Shown: positions 54,157 through 63,042 of the stretch, piece by piece
Layout: every line of letters begins with the position of its first letter
How positions within the stretch are numbered: position 1 is the stretch's first letter
Assembly: GCF_021049265.1 (NCBI RefSeq)
Contig: NZ_CP088018.1
Span: 3,286,001-3,350,000 of the forward strand
DNA: 64,000 nucleotides
From: Ruania suaedae
GTDB taxonomy: Bacteria > Actinomycetota > Actinomycetes > Actinomycetales > Beutenbergiaceae
Reading direction: 5' to 3'
Notes under the pieces: model-generated
The model's database searches: none
Told to the model about the DNA's origin: nothing
What the model saw: only the letters and a program-made list of their open reading frames with translations
Position numbers and translations under genes: made by a program

Positions 54157-55074
54157 ATGTCAACGCACCCCCCGATCAGTGGCTTGGTACCCGTGCTGGC
54201 GACACCGTTCACCGACGACGGTGGGCTGGATCTCGACAGCCTTGAGCGGTTGATCGAGTTCCAGCTGGCATCCAGCGCTGACGGTCTCGCGATCTTCGGT
54301 ATGGCTTCGGAGGCCTTCAGCCTCTCGGACGACGAGCGCCATCAGATTCTGCGCACGACTGTGGCGACCGCGCATGACATCCCCGTCGTGGCCGGCGTCT
54401 CTGCGACCGGCCTGAGCGCCGCCGTCGATCAGGTCCGCGTGGCCGCGGACGGTGGTGCGGCCGGCGTCATGGTGCTGCCGCCCCACCTCGTCAAGCCACA
54501 ACCCGCCCACCTGATCGACTTCTACGGCGGTGTGGGCGAGGAGGCGCAGCGCCTGGACATCGACGTCATGGTGCAGGACGCTCCGGGCGCCACTGGTGTG
54601 CAACAGTCCGTGGCGCTGCTCGGCGAGCTCGCTCGGCTACCGGGCGTGGCCAGCATCAAGGTCGAGGCCCCACCCACCGTGCCGAAGATCCATGGCGTCG
54701 TGGCCGAGGTCGCGGACACCCAGGTCGTCGTCCTCGGAGGGCAGAACGCCCAGTTCGTCCTGGACGAGTACGCCTGCGGCGCCCAGGGCACGATGCCGGC
54801 CGCGGAGTTCACCGACGTGTTGCGGGAGATCCTGGACAGGTGGGACGAGGGGGCCCGCAAAGAAGCGCGCGCGCTCTTCGCTCGACTGCTGCCGCTCATC
54901 GTCTGGGGATTGCAGGCTGGTCCGGCGTGGGCGGTCCACAAGGAAGTGATGCACCACCGCGGCATCATCAGCAGTGCCCGTGTCAGGATGCCCGCGCACA
55001 CACTGGAGCCCTATCAACGTGAGCTGCTCGACGAGATCGTCGAGCAGCTCGACCTGGAGGTCAGACGCGCATGA
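54157..55074 (+). CDS. DapA/NAL-family aldolase, probable 2-keto-3-deoxy sugar acid aldolase
   Basis: 305 residues, a (beta/alpha)8 class I aldolase. The Schiff-base Lys is in VASIKVEAPP. The usual pyruvate-binding GTTGE is GMASE here, and the usual catalytic-Tyr segment (YNxPxRTG) is VQDAPGATG, so the Tyr is absent. Hence it is not dihydrodipicolinate synthase. ATG 54157 follows TGGAGA; an in-frame ATG at 54142 is less well placed. Overlaps the SDR gene by ATGA. It likely splits a 2-keto-3-deoxy aldonate to pyruvate and an aldehyde. Confidence 0.85.
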   Translation: MSTHPPISGLVPVLATPFTDDGGLDLDSLERLIEFQLASSADGLAIFGMASEAFSLSDDERHQILRTTVATAHDIPVVAGVSATGLSAAVDQVRVAADGGAAGVMVLPPHLVKPQPAHLIDFYGGVGEEAQRLDIDVMVQDAPGATGVQQSVALLGELARLPGVASIKVEAPPTVPKIHGVVAEVADTQVVVLGGQNAQFVLDEYACGAQGTMPAAEFTDVLREILDRWDEGARKEARALFARLLPLIVWGLQAGPAWAVHKEVMHHRGIISSARVRMPAHTLEPYQRELLDEIVEQLDLEVRRA

Positions 55075-55805
55075 CCGAACGCCGCAGGGTGGTCCTGATC
55101 GGCACCCGTTCCACCATCGGGCGCGCGATCACTGCGGCGTACCGATCGCTGGGGTCGCCGATCGTCGGGATCGACATCGTCGAGGACGACAACGACCGGC
55201 TGAGCCATGTCATCTGCGCCGACATGTCCGATCCCGCAGCAGCACTGGCAGCCATCGCCGAGGCGGACGCACACCTGGGTGGGGTCGACACCTTGATCAC
55301 GGCGGCTGCCTTTCAGGCCAGGGCGAAGATGCATCTGACCACTCCGGAGCATTGGCAGGCCGTTTTCGGGGGCGCCGTCGATACCACCGTCAACGCACTG
55401 CGCGAGACGCTGCCGCGACTGGGAACGGGCGGTAGCGTCGTCGTGATCAGCAGTGTGAACGCCGTGCTCGCTCATCCGGGGCTACCCGCCTATGCCGCGG
55501 CCAAGGGCGCGCTGAACGCCCTCGTCCGGCAGGTCGCGCTCGACTACGGAAACCGTGGGATCCGCATCAACTCCGTTGCGCCCGCCCTCGTGGACGGCAA
55601 CCACGACCCCCTGCGCCAGCGCGGCTATCCGCTGGGACGAACAGTGACCTCCGATGAGGTCGCCGCCGCCGTCACCTTCCTTGCCTCGGACGCTGCGTCC
55701 GGTATCACCGGAGTCTCCCTACCTGTTGACGCCGGCCTCAGCGTCGTCTCACCCACCGTGTTCCTTCGGCCTGACCTGCTCGACCGGCTCGAGGCCGACG
55801 GGTAG
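55071..55805 (+). CDS. SDR-family oxidoreductase, probable sugar dehydrogenase
   Basis: 244 residues. The catalytic Ser is in VVISSVNAVLAHPG, the Tyr-Lys in YAAAKGALN, and the C-terminal PVDAG is typical. The N-terminal cofactor loop reads GTRSTIG, a departure from the usual TGxxxGIG. ADMSD suggests NAD preference in the second strand region. It likely oxidises the aldose to the lactone that the SMP-30 protein opens. Overlaps the aldolase gene. Confidence 0.88.
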   Translation: MTERRRVVLIGTRSTIGRAITAAYRSLGSPIVGIDIVEDDNDRLSHVICADMSDPAAALAAIAEADAHLGGVDTLITAAAFQARAKMHLTTPEHWQAVFGGAVDTTVNALRETLPRLGTGGSVVVISSVNAVLAHPGLPAYAAAKGALNALVRQVALDYGNRGIRINSVAPALVDGNHDPLRQRGYPLGRTVTSDEVAAAVTFLASDAASGITGVSLPVDAGLSVVSPTVFLRPDLLDRLEADG

Positions 55806-55872
55806 TCGTACAGGCGCGTGTCGTACGGCACCCAGAGGTCGGTGGTCTTGCCCGCAGGTCCGGTTTCAGGAG

Positions 55873-56025
55873 ATGGCTGAGCCAGATCAAGTAGAGCTCG
55901 ACGTCGTCATCATCGGTGGCGGCCCGACCGGGCTGTCCGCCGCCCTCACGCTCGCTCGGGCCAAGCCGCCGCCACATTGGCGAATGCCCGGATCGCCACG
56001 CAGGGCGCGTGCGCCTATGCGGTGA
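55873..56025 (+). pseudogene. N-terminal remnant of an FAD-dependent oxidoreductase
   Basis: A short frame starts MAEPDQ and has DVVIIGGGPTGLSAALTLARA, a textbook FAD-binding Rossmann motif of thioredoxin-reductase-like enzymes. After about 35 residues the similarity stops and the frame ends. The rest of a 300-residue enzyme is missing, so a deletion has destroyed the gene. Surrounding bases 55806-56252 hold nothing else recognisable apart from a palindrome. Confidence 0.65.
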
Positions 56026-56177
56026 TGACGCCTGCCACGCGCGCCGCCTCATGACGGCTGCAGGGATCAGCGATCAGGCTCGGCTGCCGCGGCTGGTGTC
56101 TGTGACAGACCCGCCCAACCCGTCAGGGCGGCGTCAGCAGTACGTAACACGACCCTCACGTGGCGTTGCGACGCACG

Positions 56178-56198
56178 ATATGGACAGGCCGCCCATAT
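56178..56198. promoter_or_regulatory. Inverted repeat upstream of the giant Tat-exported protein
   Basis: ATATGG (56178-56183) and CCATAT (56193-56198) form an inverted repeat with a 9-bp gap, 55 bp before the chosen start. TATTGT and similar A+T-rich bases here could be a -10. A regulator site is plausible but unproven. Confidence 0.4.
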
Positions 56199-56252
56199 TG
56201 TGCAATTGTACTTCGCGACAAACTGTTCGCATCGTCATGGGAGTCGGTCAAC

Positions 56253-59200
56253 GTGGATCGTTCGGAGTCGAGAGGCCCCAGTCGCCGCAGTGTGCTGGTC
56301 GGAGGGGGAGGGCTGATCGGATCGGTCCTGCTGGTTCGTGGGCAGGGACGCGCGCACGCGGCGCCACAGCATCCGCAGGAACCGCTCCCGGACGCCCTGC
56401 GTCGACTCGACAAGCCCGGTTTGGTGGTCTCAGAGGCAGGCGGTATCGAGGGCAACGGCTACCGCATCCGCTTCCACAAAGCGGTGTGGGACGGCGGCCA
56501 CACGATCCTGCGTGACATCGAGATCGCAGACGATGGTGGGTGGAGGCCGGTGAACGACCCGACCCGACGCTTCGATGAGCAGTGGGTGATCCTTCGTTCG
56601 GACGAGCCCGTGCCGCTGGACTACTACGCTACGGCTGACCCACTTTGGGTCGGCTTCGATTCGGTCGAAATTCTCGACTCCGCATCGGCAAGACTTGTCG
56701 CGAGTGCGGGTGAGGAGTTCGAGTTCAGCGTCGTGTGGACGCTGACGGGCTCGGATCCGATCGCGCAGGTCGAACTCATCGCCGGCCGGCGTGCGCAGCA
56801 TGTGATCGGGTATCAGGCGACCGATATTCGCGACCGGCAGGACATCAACGAGGTGCTCTGCGGTTCTCGTCAGCACGCGCGAGTGATCACGACCGCCGAG
56901 TCGCTCGGCGCGTGGGAACTCTTCGCTCCCATGTCATTGCGGGAAGCCGGGAACGAACGACCGCTCACCTGGGGTGTCTTCGCGCCCGCACACGATCTCG
57001 CCTTCGAGCACGAGCGCCACAACCAGCGATGGAACCAAGCCTTCGGGATGAGTTTGCGAAATGACGATCGGGGGGTCCAGCCGGTCATGTACGCGCCGCA
57101 GGCCGGTGAGCGTGCGGAGCTCGATCCTGGCGATGCGATCAGCACGATGTTCGGGGTCGTGGCCCGCTCCGAACCGCTCACCCGAACCTTCGAGTACCTC
57201 GCGCGGGAGCAGTACGGATTGACGGACTATCGGGAGAACGTCTTCGATACGAGTCTCACGCAGACCGCCTTCAACATCATCGACCTGATCCAGACGAGCG
57301 AGCCCTCGACCGAGGCGGGTGGGTTCGTGGCGTCGCCGAGTGGTTGGTGGGATCGAGCCAAGTCCTTCGTCGACCCGGAGTTCGACAACACCACCAAGAC
57401 CACGACGGCCGGCGCGCTGCTCGGCGCGGCCCTCCTGACCCGGGACCACAGCCTCTACGCCGACCGGGCGAGACCGATGATGGAGTTTCACGTCTCTCGC
57501 GAAGACCACGCGTGGAGCCCCATCCCGGGAACGATGACCACCGGTTCGCGGTCCTACACCGAGATCGGGCATGTACCACGTGGATTGAGTGCCGTCGCGG
57601 CGATGTGGCACCAGACACGCGGGACCGCTCCGGGTCTGTACGCGCTCGCACTACGCGAGGCGAATGACCTCGACGCAACGGGAGCCACACCCATGACGAA
57701 CCCGCTCATGGCGTGGAAGCTCACCGGTGACCGGGCGCACCTGGCTCGCCTTCGAGCCGAAGCGCGTCGGTACGTACGGCAGTGGATGCCCGAGCCGTAC
57801 TCCACCAACGAGCCCGACAATGTCTTCCAGTACTACTACAGCAAAGCATGGACGGAGATCCTTCTCGCCTATGAGGAGACCGGCGATCGCGAGCTGCTCG
57901 AGGCCGCGCACGTCGAAGCGCGGCGATTCGTCACGCAGACCCAGGTGCGCCCGGTCCCGTCGGGTGATGTCACGGTGCCGACCGACGACATCATCCTCAA
58001 TCAGTTCAATCGCTGGGACGGGGGGCGGGGAGTCTACGACTACCCGCGAACCGAGGTGGAGGACGACGACGTTCCCGCCTGGGTCGTGGCGACATCGGGC
58101 CTGACCTTCGAGCAGTTGAGCACCTACAAGATCGACGGCCCGCACCCGGGAGGTGGGTTCAGTCTGATCCCGATGTGGGCGCCGTATCTGCTGCGACTGG
58201 CGTCCTTGTGCGATGACGACCTGCTCCGGGATGTCGCTCACAATCTGGTCGTCGGGCGGTGGACGAACTATCCCGGCTACTACAACCGTCAACACATCGC
58301 GACTCACATGAAGCCCGACTTCCCCCACGAAGGGCCCAGTGGGATCTCAGCCGTCTACTACAACCACATCCCGGCACAACTCGCTCTTACTCTCCACTAC
58401 CTGTTCGAGGAGGTGCGGCATCGTTCCCGTGGCGAGATCGACTTTCCCGGCCAGTTCGAATCGAACTACGTGTTCTTCCGCTTCAACACGTACGGGCACG
58501 AGCCGGGAGTGGTCTACGGAGATACGGGGGTATGGCCGGTCCTTGAGCCCGGCACCGTGACTTTGGACAATGCACAGATCAACTGGGTGGGCGGGCAATC
58601 GTCCGACGCATATCACCTCGTCCTGCTCAATGAGAGTCAGTCGGAGGAGGAGGTCACAGTCCGCTTCGGGGGGCGCCTCGAAGGTACGCGCGTGGGGCGC
58701 GGTGTTCTCCGTCCGAGGCGAGGAAGGATTCGCGCTGACGGGGCGAAGTCGTCGCGCCCGGTTGTCATCCGTAACGACAGTCTGACGGTCGATCTCACGG
58801 CCCGGGGGATGGCCGTCATCACGCTCGAGGATGTCTCGGACGGGCTCATCCACTACGCCCCCGAACGAGTCGACTACCGCGGTCGGATGGGGTACCACTT
58901 CGACGAGGAGAACGAGCGCGGAGTGGTGCGCGCCATGCTGATACCGCGGCCCGACTTCAGCGGTTACGACGCCTACGTGCAGATCGCGACGACGTCGGTC
59001 GCTGAATTGGACTATCGAATCGGTGAAGGTGAAAGTCACAGGGTCGTTCCTGCGAACTATCCGAACGAGTGGACAGTTTTCGTGGAGCCGATGGCGGAGA
59101 CCTTCGAGTTCAACATCGAGGTGGACGGTGGTCTCGTCTACGACGAGCCCGTGTCATTGCGGTTGTCGAGCAGGATCACCGGAGCGGTCCCGGACGATAC

Positions 59201-60911
59201 CCTTGCAGAAGGCGAGGCGACGGGGCCCGCGAGTACGACGGCAGGCGATGACGTCGACGTGACCGTGCGGGTACGCACGGCCTCGGAGCCGATCTCACCC
59301 CTGCGCGTCGATCTCGACCTTCCCTCGGGATGGTCCCGCACCGATGGCGACGAGTCGAATACACCGGCTGCCGGGGACGAAGCGACGTGGGTGTGCGGCG
59401 TCTCCATTCCCGCCGATGGTGCCCCGGGTCCGTACGAGATCCCGGTTCGAGTTCTGGGGGATGAGGTGTCGTTGGATCTTGAACCATGGCGGGTCGAGGT
59501 ACTTCCTTCGGTCCTTCTGACTGCTATCGCAGCATCACCCATGATCCTGGAACGCCCGGGCGATCCGGTCGAGATGCGGTGTTCGGTGCTCAACCTCTCG
59601 CCCGTCGATCGCTCCGTCCGCGTCGCGATCCAGCTACCCGTCGGTTGGTCGGCGATGCAGGTCGAGCACGACGTGGAGGTCCCCGCACGTCAGGAGTTCG
59701 AACTTGTCGTCCCGCTGACCTCGCCGCTCGGCGCCGAGCCTGGATCGCGTCACCAGATCGTGGCACGGCTCTCCGACGGCTCCTCTCGCAGCGTGACGGT
59801 GAACGTGCCCTCGCAGGAGACGATCGTGGACAACGAAGACCCCTGGCCCCGCTACCGCGAGACGGGGTACTGGAACACCACGGGATTCACCGGGAGCTTC
59901 AGCGGCACCAGCCGGTGGAGCGCTTCCGGTCGCCTCGGCGGCACCGCCCGGTGGGCGCCGCAGATTCGCGAAGCGGGGCGCTACCAGGTTGCGCTCTGGT
60001 ACCCCTCGAACGAGGAGACCACCACTGCAGCGACCTACGTGATCCGTCACGCAGAGGGCGAAGAAGTTCTAGCGGTGAATCAGCAGGAGAACGCCCGGGC
60101 GTGGAACGTGATCGGTGAGTTCAATTTCGCGCAGGGCGACGACGGATGGGTAGAGCTGCGAGTCGAGAGCGAGGGGTACCACCGCGCGGACGCCGTCCGA
60201 TTCGTCCCGCTGGCCCACGAACCTGGCGGAGCGAAGTCACTTCGCTTCGCGGCGACCCTTCCTGGCGAACCGAGTGCAGGTGAGATCCTGGTCTCCGGCG
60301 GCTCTGCGGGATTCACCGGCGAGGTGAACCTCGACGTCCCAGCCGGTTGGACGGTTGATCCAGGTCTACTGGAAGTCGAGGTGGCTGCGGACGGGGAGCG
60401 CGCTTACGAGGTTCGCGTGACGCCTCCAGCCGGCCTGACCTCGGCGGTTGCGCAGGAAGTGCGGGTCCGGGAGGCGCCCGACGTCAGGGCCGCCGTCCAC
60501 GTCGGCGACCTGCCGTTCGAGCCGCTCGGGCCCGGTGACCCTCGCTACGAGGAGACGGGAAGTTGGTCCAACAGCGGCCTGGCCGACCACGACGGTGGAC
60601 CCTCCCGTTACGCGGGAGGCACCACTATGGCCGCTGCTCGTTGGCTCCCGGACCTGGCCGAGGCCGCCACCTACGACGTGATCGTCTGGTGGCCCGGGCC
60701 CGGGTCATCGACGAATCGAGCCGTCTACGAACTTCAGACGGAGGCAGGTCTGGTCACCTTGACCCGAGATCAGGGCGTGGACGACGGAAGGTGGGTCTCT
60801 CTCGGGCTGTTCGAGCTGGGCCGGCAGGGCGCCGGGCTCACACTGACCGCCCAGCACCCAGGTCACCATCGTGCGGCGTCCGCACGCTTTGTCAGGGTCG
60901 TCCCGCTCTAG
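56253..60911 (+). CDS. Very large Tat-exported hydrolase-like protein with two golvesin-C-like modules
   Basis: 1552 residues. A Tat signal (SRRSVLVGGGG, then AHA near residue 37) sends it out folded. The next 650 residues include a probable (alpha/alpha) toroid: YREGESD-free, helix-rich text with GGRGVYDYP, GGGFSLIPMWAPYLLRL and RWTNYPGYYNRQ, as in polysaccharide lyases or heparinase-like enzymes. Beta-sandwich and NEW3-like segments follow (about 900-1180). Two golvesin-C-like domains start RYRETGYWNTTGF (about 1200) and RYEETGSWSNSGL (about 1430). GTG 56253 follows GGGAG. The enzyme class is not certain. Confidence 0.75.
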   Translation: MDRSESRGPSRRSVLVGGGGLIGSVLLVRGQGRAHAAPQHPQEPLPDALRRLDKPGLVVSEAGGIEGNGYRIRFHKAVWDGGHTILRDIEIADDGGWRPVNDPTRRFDEQWVILRSDEPVPLDYYATADPLWVGFDSVEILDSASARLVASAGEEFEFSVVWTLTGSDPIAQVELIAGRRAQHVIGYQATDIRDRQDINEVLCGSRQHARVITTAESLGAWELFAPMSLREAGNERPLTWGVFAPAHDLAFEHERHNQRWNQAFGMSLRNDDRGVQPVMYAPQAGERAELDPGDAISTMFGVVARSEPLTRTFEYLAREQYGLTDYRENVFDTSLTQTAFNIIDLIQTSEPSTEAGGFVASPSGWWDRAKSFVDPEFDNTTKTTTAGALLGAALLTRDHSLYADRARPMMEFHVSREDHAWSPIPGTMTTGSRSYTEIGHVPRGLSAVAAMWHQTRGTAPGLYALALREANDLDATGATPMTNPLMAWKLTGDRAHLARLRAEARRYVRQWMPEPYSTNEPDNVFQYYYSKAWTEILLAYEETGDRELLEAAHVEARRFVTQTQVRPVPSGDVTVPTDDIILNQFNRWDGGRGVYDYPRTEVEDDDVPAWVVATSGLTFEQLSTYKIDGPHPGGGFSLIPMWAPYLLRLASLCDDDLLRDVAHNLVVGRWTNYPGYYNRQHIATHMKPDFPHEGPSGISAVYYNHIPAQLALTLHYLFEEVRHRSRGEIDFPGQFESNYVFFRFNTYGHEPGVVYGDTGVWPVLEPGTVTLDNAQINWVGGQSSDAYHLVLLNESQSEEEVTVRFGGRLEGTRVGRGVLRPRRGRIRADGAKSSRPVVIRNDSLTVDLTARGMAVITLEDVSDGLIHYAPERVDYRGRMGYHFDEENERGVVRAMLIPRPDFSGYDAYVQIATTSVAELDYRIGEGESHRVVPANYPNEWTVFVEPMAETFEFNIEVDGGLVYDEPVSLRLSSRITGAVPDDTLAEGEATGPASTTAGDDVDVTVRVRTASEPISPLRVDLDLPSGWSRTDGDESNTPAAGDEATWVCGVSIPADGAPGPYEIPVRVLGDEVSLDLEPWRVEVLPSVLLTAIAASPMILERPGDPVEMRCSVLNLSPVDRSVRVAIQLPVGWSAMQVEHDVEVPARQEFELVVPLTSPLGAEPGSRHQIVARLSDGSSRSVTVNVPSQETIVDNEDPWPRYRETGYWNTTGFTGSFSGTSRWSASGRLGGTARWAPQIREAGRYQVALWYPSNEETTTAATYVIRHAEGEEVLAVNQQENARAWNVIGEFNFAQGDDGWVELRVESEGYHRADAVRFVPLAHEPGGAKSLRFAATLPGEPSAGEILVSGGSAGFTGEVNLDVPAGWTVDPGLLEVEVAADGERAYEVRVTPPAGLTSAVAQEVRVREAPDVRAAVHVGDLPFEPLGPGDPRYEETGSWSNSGLADHDGGPSRYAGGTTMAAARWLPDLAEAATYDVIVWWPGPGSSTNRAVYELQTEAGLVTLTRDQGVDDGRWVSLGLFELGRQGAGLTLTAQHPGHHRAASARFVRVVPL

Positions 60912-61103
60912 GTGTACCCGGCCATGAGGTTGGTGGCAGCGGGCGTGTCGAGATGGACGACGAGACCCCCTCGGTGGACTGCGGGTGTCGTGAGTCCGCA
61001 GCACCAGGAGGTTCGTGAGTACCACCGTAGTGCTAGAACCACGTTCCAGGGTCGGCTGCTGTCGCTCGGCCCGGTGCGCTACCTTCGCCCGGGCCCGACG
61101 CCC

Positions 61104-62072
61104 CTACAACAACGCCCGCGCCGTCCTCGCATCGGTGATCAACGTCGTGACCCATCCCCCCGCGAGCGCCCCACGCACCGGCTCCACCTTCCGCTCCCCA
61201 CCGGCGATCCCGATCCGCCGCGGGATCCGCCGGAAGTCCTCGACCGGCACCGAGATCGTCCGCGCGTCCACGTCGCCCTCGATCGCCGACCCGTCCACCC
61301 GGAACACCCGGTGGCAGATGTCCCCCACCGCGCCGTCGGCCAGCAAGGTCTCACGATCGGCCGCATCGAAAGCGTTCCCGCTCTCGGCCAGCAGGTCACT
61401 CGGGTCGATGCTGCCGATGCCCACCACCGCGGCCGTCAGCTCGCGCCACCGCTCCATCACCGCCTGCAGTCCGGGCTCACGCAGCAGACTGTCCCGGGTC
61501 CCGCGATCGGCCACCACGCCCGGCGCCTGCACGTAGTACGCCTGCCCGCCCAGCATCCGCGCCAGCTCACTCGCCAGCCGCTGGGCCTGGGTCTGCACCT
61601 CGGGCACCCCGATCCCACCGAGCAGCTGGACCACCTCGCTCACCGTCGGCGTCACCGACGGACGCATCCGGTCCAGCGTCGCGAGCAGCGTCTGGCTCCA
61701 GGAAGCGATGCCCACCCGGTCGGCCCCGGAGAAGGCCGTCTCCAGGTACGCCGCCCCCGCTCCCCCGATGGCCGCGATCTGCTCGGCCTCGTCGGCGTCG
61801 TCCTCGACATCCACGATCACCGCCTCGGCCAGCCCGAACGCGCGCTCCAGCTCGGCCTCGAGCTCGGTGTGCAGACCCGGCGCGATGCTGACCGTCGTGC
61901 GCACCACCCCCAGCTGCGTCGCGCGCTTGAGCAGCCGCGAGACCTTCGCCTGCGAGAGCCCGAGCGCCTCGGCGATCTGCGCCTGGCGCACGCCTTGCTC
62001 GTGGTACATCACCGCCACCTTCGTCAGCTGCCGTAGCTGGACGTCGATCGGCGGACCGTATCGTGAGGGCAT
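61104..62072 (-). CDS. SorC/DeoR-type sugar-binding transcriptional regulator
   Basis: 322 residues. The N-terminal helix-turn-helix is YHEQGVRQAQIAEALGLSQAKVSRLLKRA (about 23-51). The SorC sugar-binding domain follows, with VGIASWSQTLLATLD, LLGGIG and AVVGIGSIDPSDLL. These proteins bind phosphorylated sugars. It is divergent from an epimerase gene. The shared 111-bp spacer has an A+T-rich core (62095-62125) with TTGCAAG and TTGAATGAATTGC, a likely operator. No sugar kinase is adjacent. Confidence 0.92.
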   Translation of the reverse strand: MPSRYGPPIDVQLRQLTKVAVMYHEQGVRQAQIAEALGLSQAKVSRLLKRATQLGVVRTTVSIAPGLHTELEAELERAFGLAEAVIVDVEDDADEAEQIAAIGGAGAAYLETAFSGADRVGIASWSQTLLATLDRMRPSVTPTVSEVVQLLGGIGVPEVQTQAQRLASELARMLGGQAYYVQAPGVVADRGTRDSLLREPGLQAVMERWRELTAAVVGIGSIDPSDLLAESGNAFDAADRETLLADGAVGDICHRVFRVDGSAIEGDVDARTISVPVEDFRRIPRRIGIAGGERKVEPVRGALAGGWVTTLITDARTARALL

Positions 62073-62183
62073 CGCTGCTCCTTCCCCAAGTGGCTTGCAA
62101 GTCTATTCGTAGTTGAATGAATTGCGCCAGCATCTGCCGCACCATTAGGCTCGCACCGTTCTCACCACGAAGGAGTGTCGACG

Positions 62184-63014
62184 ATGATCGTCGGAGTGAC
62201 CGGCAGCTCGGGCAAGCTCGGCAGCGCCACCGTGACCCACCTGCGCGAGCACGGGAACGAAGTCATCGGCTTCGACCGATCGGGCGCCCCCGGCCCCGGC
62301 TTCACCCAGGTCGACCTCGGCGACTACGGCCAGACTCTCGACGCGCTGCTCGGCGTCACCGCCCGCCACGGCGGCCTCGACGCGCTCGTCCACCTCGCCG
62401 CCATCCCGGTCAACGGCATCGTCCCCGACGCCGCCACCTTCGACGCCAATGTCGGCGCCACCTTCCACACCCTCTTCGCCGCGCACCGCGCCGGCATCCG
62501 CACCGTCGTCTTCGCCTCCAGCATCACCGCGATGGGCTTCCCCTTCGACGAGTCACCACCTTCACTCCCGGTGGACGAAACCTTCACCCGCGCGCACAAC
62601 ACCTACGGCCTCGGCAAGGTGGCCGAGGAGGCGATCGCGGCCCAGCTCACCGGCTGGGGCGAGGGCACCTCGCTCACCGCCCTGCGCTTCACCAACGTGG
62701 TCGCCCCCGATGAGTACGCCACCTTCGAACGCGCCGGCGAGCCTGGCTACCGGCGCGACCTGCTCGGCTCCTGGGTCGACTCCCGCGACGGCGCCCTCGC
62801 CGTCCGGCTGGCCCTCGAAGCCGCCACGCCGGGCTTCCGCGTCTACAACGTCGCCCACCCCGAGTCCGGCACGCAGGCGCCCTCGCGTAAGGTTGCCGAG
62901 CGCTGGTTCCCCGGCACCCCGGTGGCCGAGGACCTCGGTGAGTACGAGTCGCTGATGTCCGTGCGCAAGATCCAGCGCGAGCTCGGCTTCGCTCCCCAGC
63001 ACGACTGGCGCTGA
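62184..63014 (+). CDS. NAD-dependent epimerase/dehydratase family protein
   Basis: 276 residues, an extended SDR. The Rossmann motif is GVTGSSGKLG, cofactor specificity Asp follows in GFDRSG, and catalytic Ser and Tyr-x-x-x-Lys are in FASSITAMG and YGLGKVAEE. ATG 62184 follows AAGGAG with an 8-bp gap; the GTG nine bases earlier is too close to it. It could be a sugar-nucleotide epimerase or, from context, a sugar dehydrogenase such as uronate dehydrogenase, to which its length is close. Divergent from SorC and 28 bp before a LacI gene. Confidence 0.88.
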   Translation: MIVGVTGSSGKLGSATVTHLREHGNEVIGFDRSGAPGPGFTQVDLGDYGQTLDALLGVTARHGGLDALVHLAAIPVNGIVPDAATFDANVGATFHTLFAAHRAGIRTVVFASSITAMGFPFDESPPSLPVDETFTRAHNTYGLGKVAEEAIAAQLTGWGEGTSLTALRFTNVVAPDEYATFERAGEPGYRRDLLGSWVDSRDGALAVRLALEAATPGFRVYNVAHPESGTQAPSRKVAERWFPGTPVAEDLGEYESLMSVRKIQRELGFAPQHDWR

Positions 63015-63042
63015 GTACCCTCGAGCACGTGGAGGACAGGGC

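Noticed and set aside
54157-55074. Dihydrodipicolinate synthase DapA of lysine synthesis
   Set aside because: The catalytic Tyr is missing, GTTGE is GMASE, and the gene lies in an acid-sugar operon.
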